From Neckera pumila (taxonomy: Eukaryota; Streptophyta; Bryopsida; Hypnales; Neckeraceae), in assembly GCA_963969595.1 (NCBI GenBank), contig OZ018418.1:997001-1061000 (forward strand): 64,000 bases of DNA. The letters run 5' to 3'. The position numbers were made by a program, and so were the translations under genes. Positions within the stretch are counted from its first letter, which is position 1. Each line of letters opens with the position of its first letter. This document shows positions 38,901 to 48,773 of this stretch, piece after piece. The notes below the pieces were generated by a model. The model was not told the origin of the DNA, did no database searches, and worked only from the letters and a program-made list of their open reading frames with translations.

Positions 38901-39843
38901 ACTCGCTGCTCCAGGTGACGTCATCGCAGCACCCGTGTCTGATCAGTTATTGGATACTTTGGCTCCCGTGTCCGATGTCACACAAGCATGGCTGCCGGTG
39001 CAGCAGGACTTACTTCTTCCAAGTCCAATTCTGACGAACTCTGATGTCAGCATTGGCGTCGCAGCAGACGCCAATGTCGCAATGGACGTCGTACGAGACG
39101 TCAACTCCGACAACAATGTTGTCAACGCTGTTGCTTTCGACAACATCCCAGACATACTCAACGAAGACCGTAGCAAATCTTTAGATGGTACAAGTAACGC
39201 TGAAGTAGCTGAGGGAAATGAACAAGAGGGAGATGTTTACGCCATTGCTTGCAGCGGTGCAATTCAAGCTTCGGTGGAGGGCTCCGAATCTATCCTGGAC
39301 AATGACGCGGTTGAAGAGGTAAAGGCAAACCGTCCCCTTCATTTTCAATATTTGACCTGCTATTTGTACTAGAAGATGGTAGGCACAGATTTAGAGGTAT
39401 GCTCGTTTTCTGAATACCAATGGCCGGTTTGGGAGAACGTAAGAAACTGGTCGTCGTCTCTGATTGCACACCGTTCTCTATCCCATGCTCTTTGTCAAAT
39501 GTGACATCTCGGCGGATGTCACAAGGGACGCGCGCAGACGTCCGACTGAACGACTGTCGGGACATAAAAGTCTCATATAACTAGGATGTAGCGTTTCATT
39601 GTATTGCACGAGGAGGTGGAGGCCCCCAGGGAGTCGTCTGGCTGCCCTCGACGGGCTATATGTCGCGCCACGGGCACCAAGTCAACAAAGACACCGGCTA
39701 AAGCAGCAGTAGGTAAAGGCGCTGCTTCAAAGCCGGCCGGTTTACCGAACCCCCCCCAAGCCACCACAAAGGTCGTAATTCTACCCTCAATCTTCCAAAC
39801 CCTGTTCTTATTTTCTATTGATATTGGAGTCCGCCATATGTAG
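35904..39843 (+). CDS. TNPA-like second CACTA gene (multi-exon, probably damaged)
   Basis: A GC-richer, intron-containing gene divergent from TNP2. ATG at 35,904 (MAVSSRVVKRSRVLHF) runs into an in-frame TAG at 35,970, after which the same frame continues to 36,293. A later set of exons is better supported: 36,401 to about 36,553 (donor GTGAGG); 36,642 onward (acceptor GATGCGGCAG), a basic Ser/Arg-rich segment to about 37,000 with PPTKKRRQ like a nuclear signal; 38,069-38,460 between TTTCCAG and GTAAG; and 38,656-39,318 between GTTGTAG and GTAAAG. The last exon has a predicted coiled coil (residues ~30-80) and many D-V steps. A basic tail lies at 39,604-39,843 (STKTPAKAAVGKGAASK). The 38,069 exon (LDVWKTLQEMRAFEAAQAKS) faintly recalls the Ptta/En/Spm Transposase_24 domain. 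Exon phases 38,460/38,656 do not join cleanly, so the model is provisional. Confidence 0.55.
37351..37410 (+). repeat. Five exact-spaced 12-bp GACGTC-type units
   Basis: AATGTCGTTGTT, GACGTCATTCTT, GATGTCAAAGTT, GACGTTGGAGGA and GACGTTCTTGGA follow at exactly 12 bp (37,351, 37,363, 37,375, 37,387, 37,399). A similar set at 37,181-37,215 reads GGCGTCAGAGTT, GACGTCAACTGT, GACATTAATAGT. They lie in a probable intron of the TNPA-like gene. Confidence 0.85.
39043..39132 (+). repeat. 12-bp GACGTC-type units within the TNPA-like coding exon
   Basis: Units GATGTCAGCATT (39,043), GGCGTCGCAGCA (39,055), GACGCCAATGTC (39,067), GACGTCGTACGA (39,085), GACGTCAACTCC (39,097), GACAACAATGTT (39,109) and GTCAACGCTGTT (39,121) keep 12-bp spacing, with one 18-bp step. 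Because 12 and 18 are multiples of 3 they stay in frame and encode a D/V/N-rich stretch (MDVVRDVNSDNNVVNAV). Confidence 0.8.
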
Positions 39844-39849
39844 TCCAAA

Positions 39850-40848
39850 TGTGCACTTGAAGTTTCTCTCGTACTATACTAGGGAAATGTGATGCTCATT
39901 TTGGTATAGTATGGAATTGTGGCAGGTGGGGAGCACCAAAAAGCTGGAGGCACCGCGGAAGAAGTGACAGCGCCTCAATGACACCGCTCCTGATGTTGAA
40001 GAAATGTTCTGATGATGCCTATAACAGCATCAGTGACAGTGCTTGTTGTACCTGCCAGTGTCGTAGGTGACAAGTACTTGGTCTTCTTCTGTTTTTAGTA
40101 CTGATAAACGGAATGTACCAATCTTTTTTTTGTAGAAGAAGAGCAAGCTCACCTTTAGGAAACCAAGTGCTTTCCTACACACAAACGACTATGGTTGTAA
40201 TGAGTGCTTCTCCTATGTGACCATCCTTTTTGTAATGACATATGCCACATTTAACCTACTCTTTCAGGACTGGCCCACTTTTTTTGTGGAATTCATTCTT
40301 GCAAAATTCATTTCACGCACCATGTTTTCTGTCGGTTTTATTGCGCCTAGTCCCTTACGTTTTGGAAAACGTGTATGGCACTGTGAGGAATGAAGGTACT
40401 GGCTAGGCTCGAAGATGTCACACGTGATGCCCACTTGAGTAAAGCTTGTGTTGCCTATGACGTCGCCCGCAACGCGAATCTGAACCGTCCCACCATTTTG
40501 CATGTTTGTGCGCATGTCTGAAGTAGGAAGTAACAGGTTTGTGACGTTGGTGTCAACACCATTCCTGATGTTGCCTGGACGTCTTTGTTGGACCCACATC
40601 AACGTGAACGCTTGAAAAAACACGTAATGTAAAAGTTATAGTTGTAATAGCTATCCAGAAGAACGTCCTTGCCAACAACAGACGGAGGTTGTGGAGCATG
40701 ACAGTAACGTCAAGCATGTCAACAATGGCGTTCGTCTCTACAAGACCTTGTTGTCGGAAATGTTGCTACGAACACGCCGTTAATTGTGCACCTCAGTTTC
40801 CTAACACGTTCCAATCCAATCTGATGTCCCCTAAAACATCCTCGTGTC
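39850..40848. repeat. Right subterminal region of the CACTA element
   Basis: Noncoding. GACGTC-type motifs become dense again from about 40,400 (ATGTCACACGTGATG, TATGACGTCGCC, GTGACGTTGGTGTCAAC, TGGACGTC, AACGTCAAGCATGTCAAC, ATGGCGTTCGTC). This mirrors the left arm and supports a single element spanning 25.77-40.85 kb. 39,850-40,400 holds nothing recognisable. No terminal CTTATAGTG-like sequence precedes the satellite, so the end is probably deleted. Confidence 0.55.
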
Positions 40849-43160
40849 GGAGGGCTCCTAGGATCCTCTCAACACCAAGAAGGACAAACGTCTGCTTGTA
40901 CAATCGTCATACTCAAGGGGAGAGAGACTGAATCCCTCCACATTTTTTTTGGTTTGGAAACTGAAACTATTTACTTTTAGATTTAGGCTACTAAGGATTT
41001 GTTGTGTGAGTCAAGAGCGTAAGGGCTCCTGAGGACATCTTGGAAACAAAAGAGGTCCCTGGTTAGAGCTCTGCTTATGCAATTGTCATTCTTAAAAAGA
41101 GGGGACTGAATTCCTCTCCATTTGTTTTGGTTTGAAAACTGAAGTTCCAGGCTTTTAGATTTAGGCTATAAAGGATTTGTTGTGAGTGAGTCAAGAGCCC
41201 GAGGGCTTCCAGGGGTGTCTCGGCACCAAGAGAGGTCTCTAGACAGAGCTCTACTTGTGCAATTATCATAATCTAGAAGAGGGGGACCAGATCCCTCCCC
41301 ATTTTTTTTTTGGTTTGAAAATTGAAGTTTTTTGCTTTCACATTTAGGCTACAAAGGATTTGTTATAAGTGAATCAAGAGCGCAAGGGCTCTTGGGGCCT
41401 CTTGGCACCAAGAAGGGTCCCTGGTTAGAGCTTTGCTTGTGCTATCGTCAGACTTGGGGGAGGGGGACCAAATTCCTTCCCATGTTTATTTGGTTTGAAA
41501 ATTGATGTTATGTGCTTTCAGATTTAGGCTCCGAAGGATTTGTTATGAGTGAGTCAAGAGCACAAAGGCTTCCAAGGGGCCTCTCGGCATCAAGAGGGTC
41601 CTTGGACAAAGCTTTGCTTTTGAAATTGTTATACTTGGGGGGTGGGGGACTGAATTCCTCCCCCATTTTTTTTGGTTTGAAAATTGAAGTTCCTTGCTTT
41701 CAAATTTAAGCAATAAGGATTTGCTGTAAGTGAGTCAAGAGCGCAAGGGCTTGCAGGGGCCTCTTGGCATTGAGAGGGGTCCTTGGACAAAGCTCTGCTT
41801 GTGCAATCATCATACTCAGAGGAAGGGGGACCAAATCCCTCTTCAATTTTTTTGATTTGAAAATTGAGGTTCCATGCTTTCAAATTTAGGCTACAAAGGA
41901 TTGGTTGTGAGTGAATCAAGAACACAAAGACTCTCGAGGGCATCTCTGCACCAAGAGGGGTCCTTAAAACAGAGCTGCACTTGTACAATCATCATACTCT
42001 GGGGGAGGGGGACCAAATCCCTCTCCATTTTGATTGGTTTGAAAATTATTGAAATTATTGAAATTATTTACTTTCAGATTTAGGCTACAAATGATTTGTT
42101 GTGTGAGTAAAGAGCACAAGGGCTCCTGGAGGGGCCTCTTGGCAACAGAAGGTGTCCTTAGTTAGAGCTCCGCTTGTGCACTTGTCATTCTAAAGGGGAG
42201 GAGGACCAAACTATTCTCCTTTTTTGGGGTTTGAAATTTGAAGTTCCAAGCTTTCAAATTTAGGCTACAATAGATTTGTTGTGAGTGATTCAAGAGCGCA
42301 AAGGCTCTCGGGGGCCTCTCGCATCAAGCAGGGTCCTTGGTTAGATTTCTTCTTGTGCAATTGTCATATTTGCGGGGAGGGGGACCAAATCCCTCTCCAT
42401 TTTTTTGGTTTGAAAATTGAAGTTTTGTGCTTTCAAAGTTAGGGTACAACAATGGTTGTGAGTGAGTCAAGTGCGTGTGGGCTCTCGGGGCCTCTGGACA
42501 ATAAAAGGGGTCCCTTGACAAAGCTCTGCTTGTGCAATCCTCATACTTGGGGGGAGCAAAGCCAAATCTTTTTTTGGTTTGAAAATTGAAGTTCCATGCT
42601 TTCAGATTTAGACTATAAAGGACTAGTTGTGAGTGAGTCAAGAGCACAAAGGCTCTTAGGGGCCTCTTTGCACCAAGAGGGTCCCTAGACAAAGCTCCAC
42701 ATTTGCAACTATCATACTCAAGGGGAGGTGGACTAAATCCCTCCCCATTTTTGGTCAGAAAATTGAAGTTCTATGGTTTCAAATTTAAGCTACAAGGATT
42801 TGTTGTGAGTGAATTAAGAGCATGAGGGCTCAAGAGATGGTCTCCCGATGCCAACAGGGGTCTTTGGACAGAGCTCCACTTATACAACTATCACAGTCAA
42901 GGAGAAGGGGACCAGATCCCTCCCCATTTTGTTTGGTTTGAAAATTGAAATTATTTACTTAAAGATTTAGGCTACAAAGGATCTATTGTGTGATTTAAGA
43001 GCGCAAGGGCTTCCAGGGGCCTCTCAGCACCAAGAAGGGTCCTTGGTTAGAGCTCCGCTTGTGCAACCGTCATTCTTGAGGGGAGGGGGACTAAATCCCT
43101 CTCCCTTTTTTTGGTTTGAAAATTGAAGTTCCGTGCTTTCAAATTTAGGCTACAAAGGAT
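40849..43160. repeat. Second satellite family (right block)
   Basis: About 13 monomers of the ~180-bp satellite resume at GGAGGGCTCCTAGGATCCTC and run to a last TTTAGGCTACAAAGGATGG near 43,163. Units carry GGGGGACCAAATCCCTC, TTTTGGTTTGAAAATTGAAG and GTGAGTGAGTCAAGAGC boxes. A short GAAATTATT slippage repeat sits at 42,049-42,069. Frames of 110-120 codons on the minus strand are read-through of monomers, not genes. Confidence 0.92.
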
Positions 43161-43874
43161 GGATGCCATATTTAACTACTTTTGGACTATCAATAGTCCA
43201 AAATTAATAAATGCACAAATCCCACGATGGTGGAGGTTCTCTATTGATTGGAGGATATCCAAATAGAAAGTACCAAGATATCCCACGGTTTGAGGGTGAA
43301 ACCTTTGTCTTAGCATTAGAAGTAGCAGTGGATAGTTTTGACGTTCAAGAGAAGTTCATGTAAGTCCCTCAATGGATTCCCGTTAGCTGCACTAAAGTTT
43401 TCATATTGGCATCGTGGGAACTCTCAATGAACGTGGAACACGTGTGTCAACTTCCTTCAATACAAGTATGACTCAAAGCTGGAATTTGCTAATGTACCAA
43501 TTGTTGTAGTCAACTAATTTCCACACTGTATAAAGGGGGAAGTCTCATCTGCATATCCCTTGATGGAGTGCTAACATCATAAGGCAAGTGGAGACATCTG
43601 CATGATCATGGAAATTAATGCCAGCAAGAGTGAATCTTATGCCTTACTTAATTCTTGCCTGCATAGAGTGTAGATACCTAATAGTCCATTTTAAAGTACT
43701 TGGCTACATATTTCAGAACAATTAGCAAGCAGAATCCCTAATGACCACAAGTACAAGAGATACTGAAGGAATGATGAACAAAAACAACTTTTGACAATAA
43801 CAGTGAAGATTGACAAGGCATCATGACATCTTATGGTACCCGTGATGGCCAAGTACATTAGTATACACCACTCT
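43161..43874. other. Noncoding flank of DUF7869 copy 2
   Basis: No gene could be supported. On the minus strand this lies just past the conserved C-terminal segment of DUF7869 copy 2 and may be its 3' untranslated or terminal region. No inverted repeat matching the other side was recognised by eye. Confidence 0.4.
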
Positions 43875-46572
43875 CCAATCATGCTGTGGCCAAAAGCCTT
43901 CTTGCAATTTAGGAGGACACTCTGGGAGTGTTTCCTTTAGCTCACCCAACAAACGTTTTCAATAATAGACGTATGGACCAAATGCTGTTGCAAATCCCTT
44001 GCATCTAGACATTCCGTTTTGCCAATATTGAATGTACTTCTCCAGTCCTACCATCATGAAACCCTTGTTCAAGGTCGCTTTCCTTGCCATTTCAATAGCC
44101 TTCTCTTGGTTTCCTGTGGCTTTGGGGACTTTGCTATCCCACATGGTCTTAAATGGAATAGGCTTTGCACAACCGCAAAAGAGCATCAACTGACCATTGC
44201 GATCTGTCTTCCAAAGCGCTTGGGAAGGTTTCTTTGACGACAGCCACTTCAAATCAAATGCTGACCTTTTGAAGTTCATAACGGGGACCCTATCGCTGTC
44301 CACATAGAACCTAAATAGGTGCATCTCTCCGAGCCCAATTAATCGTTTCTTGTGATTGCATTGGTAACCCTTCATGAACGACTTGAAATCCCCCCCTCCT
44401 GTATAATCTCTGACATAAATGACATTTCTTGCGACTCCATGAAAGCTTTCATGAGATCAGCTAGCACAAAAGTTTTTTTTGTCTTCAGAGCCTTAGACAG
44501 GTGGCTGAAATATGCATCAATGTCCTCATGAGTGTGTCCGACTAGTAGAAACTCAACTTGAATTTCCTTGAAGACACCTCGTACAGTGAGCAAAGACAAG
44601 AATGCCATTAGATATTTGTTCTTGTTATCCTTAGCGGAGTTGTCAAGCTGAAGATACAACTTCTTTGGAAGGGGGACGGATGCAATCAAAGCTTCTGGAT
44701 TGGTGAATTTCAAGATGTCTATACACCTAGACTTTCCTCTAAGTAGAGCCTCCAACATTGGGTTAGCCGGCAGATAGGGAAAAATGTCTCTCGAATTGGT
44801 GGACCCTCTAATCGGCAAAACAATCTTGCCAATGACGAGATTGTAAAGTTTGAATCACTAGGCCAGCAGGACGGAGCATAGTAAGCATATGCACAATCAC
44901 TATGACCATGAGCTATCATTCTAGTAACGCTAATAGGGAGCTGACCCAGTCCAGCCGTGGCCTTGGTTGTCACCTGCATTCTTGGGAGAGCTATTTTAGC
45001 TGTATCCATCTTATCGTGAATGATGCATAAAATGTCCTTTGGGTTTTGTTTTGATTCCTCACGCCATATTGCGTATAGCCAATAGCATGATGCTTGATGA
45101 TTGAGATGTTGATCTTCCTACTTCATGAACTCCACGTACTCTGGGCTTCTTTTCGATGACTTTAGCAGGAATTGCTAATATTGGTCGTACAAATTACATT
45201 TCGCAAAGGAACTTCCAACAGGCTTTATGTACACATTATTGAAGTGCTCCTTCTTAAGTCTACTCATAATTGACTGGCTGACAGTGGGGAACCCGTAATC
45301 CGCATTCAACTGCCAAAACAATGGAAGATTGATTGAGTGTACAAGGTAGGAAAATTGTAGGACTTCAAAAGAGAGAAAGATACCATGAAAAAGACATGAA
45401 CACTTGATGAATAACATAAGAGAGCAGGCATTGTGATATATCATACTGATAGAGTCAATGAAGAGAAATTAGGTAAAAGAGCAGGCATTGTGATATATCA
45501 TGATGATAGAATCATCGAAGAGAAGTTAGGGAAGACAGCAGGCATCAAAATATATCATGATGATAGAGTCAATGAAGAAAAGTTAGGGAAGAGAGCAGGC
45601 ATTATGATATATCATGATGACAGAGTCAAAGGAGAGATGTTATGGAGTTGAAAGCCAACTAGAAGGATATAATTTAGTACCTCATTGGTTTCCTATTGAA
45701 TGCATTTCCAATTGTTTCTAGCAGGTAGGAACTTCAAAGTGTCCATTCTCCCGCTTAATCCCTTTGTTTCCATGAGTCTTGGAAACCCTACCTTCTTTGT
45801 ACTTGTCAATGTAATTATGGTATATGGACTTAGGAATTCCGTGAATTATATACCAAGCCATGCTACAGACTTCAGCACCTTCTATTGTTACAAATATCCG
45901 CTTGCAAGTCCCGTCCAAGGGGTGTAATTGTCCACCCACAGCCATTTCGTATTTGCATTGGTCATCAAAGGACTTCATGTAGAACCTTCGCTTGACCAGG
46001 AGTGTCTTCTCTTGGAGAAAGAGTTGGCAACACCGACTTCTGCAACACTTTTCGGAACTAACTTTCCGGATTTCTTCTTCCACCATTTTTCAAATGTACT
46101 GTGAATCCTTTTCATGAAGACTGGGCTTACAAACAATGAAGCGGTAAGGGGCCTTCATTCTTCCACCAAGATAAGCAAGCGGGTCCACAGCAACGGGAAT
46201 AGCTGCAAAATGGTTCAAGGTATCCTTCAACAACCGTCCATTTGGGAATCGGTACTCCGACAGAGGCCACCGAGTATGAGTCATTATGTCATCATTGTTA
46301 TTCACAAAAAAGTCCATGACAGTAATACCAATGCAATCCTCACCAAGTGTTCCGTCTTAGAAAGGATCGTTCGACATCCAGCAGTTGATGGACCCCGACG
46401 AAAGAAGCACACCTAAAGTGTCCATCCAATGCACCTCAAGCCTAGACCATGATTCCTGACGAATAAAAGAAGATGAATTCAAGGGCACATCATCTCCCGC
46501 CAACTTTAGAACATCTATTGCTCTCCATAGTATTTTCCAGTCGAGCACACCAGAATGTGTGCTTGAATCCAT
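43875..46572 (-). pseudogene. DUF7869-type transposase-like protein, copy 2 (nearly complete, broken)
   Basis: Reading leftward, 46,572-45,718 is one frame interrupted by a TAA near 46,357 and a TGA near 46,087. It has the family's N-terminal Cys-rich SSEKCCRSRCCQLF block and later KTHGNKGIKR. After a probable intron, the frame from 45,309 (acceptor TTTTGGCAG) carries FAKCNLYDQY, two TAG stops (at about 45,172 and 45,118-45,120), then IIHDKMDTAKIALP, LPISVTRMIAHGHSD and SDSNFTISSLARLF. A frameshift near 44,800-44,850 follows, then KLYLQLDNSAKDNKNKY and LLVGHTHEDIDAYFSHL. A one-base frameshift in a G6 run near 44,385 precedes GLGEMHLFRFYVDSD, a basic C-terminus and a GFWPQHDW-like end near 43,880. 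The HDKMD, LDN..NK and VGHTHEDID acidic motifs are all kept, unlike copy 1. Family match is confident; transposase activity is inferred. Confidence 0.8.
45424..45651 (+). repeat. 57-bp minisatellite (4 copies) in the DUF7869 copy 2 intron
   Basis: GCAGGCATTGTGATATATCA starts copies at 45,424, 45,481, 45,538 and 45,595, exactly 57 bp apart, followed by GATGATAGAGTCAATGAAGA and TTAGGGAAGAGA. On the plus strand the 19-codon unit reads MIYHDDRVNEEKLGKRAGI, open over all copies, but it lies antisense in the likely intron of the transposase-like gene, so coding is doubtful. Each copy has the half-palindrome TGTGATATATCA also found upstream. Confidence 0.93.
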
Positions 46573-46605
46573 TATGTACGTTTCTGTAACTAATTAGTCA
46601 ATATT

Positions 46606-46969
46606 GTGATATATCACGGTGCTCACATCTTTTGCAAACATCATTTGCCAACATTGAGTAAGGGGTTAGGTGAGTCGTGGTATGAACAACCTTCCCTTGA
46701 AAACAAATACTGCCATTACTTAATTTTGTACCCAAATTTGGTTACTTTGTTCATCTGAGAAGTACAATTCATCCAAAGGTTGCACCCAATGACCAGACAG
46801 AGAAGGGTCCGTGATATATCACGATGTATCCATTGCATGACCTTTTCATGCAGACATCAAGGCCTGTCGCATTGCAAACATCGTGAGATCTCACAGTGTC
46901 GCCACAGATACCTCTGTTTATATAAGATCACGTAGCGTTCTCAACAAATCATTGTGTTATATCACAATG
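46606..46969. promoter_or_regulatory. Four 12-20-bp palindromes upstream of DUF7869 copy 2
   Basis: GTGATATATCAC lies at 46,606-46,617 and again at 46,811-46,822. GTGAGATCTCAC lies at 46,883-46,894. CATTGTGTTATATCACAATG lies at 46,950-46,969. The first two are perfect and identical. A TATATAAG box on the plus strand at about 46,918 sits between the last two. The same core occurs in each copy of the 57-bp intron minisatellite. Palindromes of this kind suit dimeric DNA-binding proteins and could be transposase or regulator sites of the element; function is inferred. Confidence 0.55.
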
Positions 46970-48130
46970 GCCGTATTGGATCCACACGTGCCACTGTAAA
47001 TCCCCTAAAATACGTACCACTAATGTCTACATGTATTATACTGCATTGCGCCAACCTATTCAAACGTTTGACTTCAACCACTAAACTTCAAAGACATCAT
47101 ACGCTATTGACTACAAACCCCACCTGGCCCGGACTCCAATAGAAAGATGAACCTAAGTATGAGCCAGTCATCTGAGCTGTGGAATAACGGATTGCATGAA
47201 CGCTTTCATATGCAGAAGCCCATTGTTCTCTTCAAATTTGCGAATCATGATAGACTTATGTCTTTGGTTACTAATTCAGAAAGTGCAACACATGCACAAC
47301 ACGACTTGTTGAATCGCAAGAAGTCTATGAACTTCATTTAGGCTGCAAATTCTCTATTTGAATTGCATCAGAGCAGACTCTATGGGCTGACGATAGCCGT
47401 TGCATTTTCAAATTCTTAAGTGGCATTTGAATATGATATACAACTTTGGAAAAACAACTAATGGAGATTCAAACTTTACAACCAACATGCAATGCAAATT
47501 GCTGAGATTGTACCCAGAATGAAGTGATGGGCATTGGACGTCTTGTGAATCCACCTCAAAGCGCTTGGAACATCGGAATGCCTGGACTCAATACTCTGGA
47601 GCGTTCACAGCAACTTCACCTGTGCAAAAGAGCAAGCTCTACCAAGTTCGGGGATTTTGATAGAAGTTCATTGGGATCCCAGAGCTCTAGTTTCTTGCCA
47701 CAAATTTCAGAGGGACGTGCGGTCTTGGCTTTTGAATTTCTGGAGCATTCTTCAAGCGTGCACTTTTTTGACCACAAAAAAGATCTGAAGATGCAGTCCT
47801 CCAGTCATAATTTGCATTGCATCCTACAAGATTAACCAGCACTGACAACTCGGAGGTAGTGCGTGCAATACTAAAATTCAAAATATTCACTATGTTCTAG
47901 AAATTGGTGCAGCACTACGGAGCTGAAGGTGGTGAGTGCAATAATTCAGTTAGAATCTTTTCGGGATTTTGGAAATTTGTTGCATTAAGTCATTGCATCG
48001 TTGCACCGTCACTTGCCACTCATTTAATGGTTCGTTGGGACTGGAATATGCACTTAACACTGTGCTCTAAATCCATTAAGTGGAGTTTTCAGCGATCCCT
48101 TCTTGATGTTCACGTCTTCTAATTAATTTT
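46970..48130. other. Region with unrecognised open frames, no firm gene
   Basis: Plus-strand frames at 47,147-47,341 (starts MNLSMSQSSELWNNGLHERF) and 47,524-47,835 (starts MMGIGRLVNPPQSAWNIG) follow the TATA box at 46,918 but are interrupted by stops and match no family I know. They could be a decayed second gene of the DUF7869 element, divergent from it as in the CACTA element. Evidence is too thin for a gene call. Confidence 0.3.
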
Positions 48131-48773
48131 GCTCTAGCATGTGTGGGAGCTTGGAAAGTAAGATAAGTCTTGATTAGTGAAGAAAGTAGAGGAAGGAGTT
48201 AATAGGGATACAATTTTTTGGTTTATCCAAGGGTAAACTAAACATCTTAATACAATTAACTTTCCATGCTAATAGAGTAATGGTAGATAGATAATTAGAT
48301 TAAGACCAATAGTAGAAGTTTTCAGTTCTTACTGAGAACTAGAACCGGATTGAAATCTGGAGTTGTTCTAATATTCGGACCGGGTACCAGAATTCATGGG
48401 AAAGATAACAGAACACCTACCGGGAGCTGGTCGGGCGGATGTAGGATCCAATGGCCATACTGGGAATTAGGGCTGACCGTTTAATGGTTGGATTTATCCG
48501 CACGCAAGGATAACGGCTACCCTAGTCCAACGATCGAACATTTGAGGGAAGTTCCAGGGGTCAAAATTTCCATCTTCATTCTTGCGTTTGCATTTGGTTA
48601 GTGTCTAGAGCGCAAGAGAGTGAAGCTTTTTGCATGCAAGTGTGTCTGGAGAGGATGGAAAGGCTTCCGTTTTTCGGAGTGACAGAGCGGAAGAGGATCT
48701 TTACCTGGCAGAAAACTGCTCGTAATCCTTTGAGAGAGACATCGGTTGAGTGAATTGTTGAGAGACTTGAGCA
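48131..48773 (+). other. Leader region of the 48.77-kb ORF
   Basis: Noncoding DNA upstream of the ORF at 48,774. It contains CCGG-rich words (ACCGGATTGAAATC, GGACCGGGTACC) of the same flavour as the leaders of the other three copies of this family further right. I see no clear TATA box and no terminal repeat. Confidence 0.35.

Larger units (their letters stand above)
25771..40848. mobile_element. Large CACTA (En/Spm) DNA transposon inserted in satellite 2
   Basis: The ~180-bp satellite breaks at 25,770 and resumes at about 40,849. The insert starts with CACCATAAGAAACTGGCG, one change away from the plant CACTA terminus CACTATAAGAAA. It contains a TNP2/DUF4218/DUF4216 gene on the minus strand and a TNPA-like gene on the plus strand, started divergently from a shared 0.7-kb region. 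GACGTC-type motifs are dense in both outer parts and in introns. The right terminal repeat is not visible. A weak reverse match (CAGTTTCCTAACACG, near 40,796-40,810) is the best candidate, and about 50 bp of the satellite monomer is missing at the right junction, which suggests an end deletion. About 4 kb in the left part looks like later insertions. Confidence 0.75.

Noticed and set aside
41629..41988. 119-codon minus-strand frame in satellite 2
   Set aside because: It spans two monomers of a noncoding satellite; the peptide merely repeats with the monomer.
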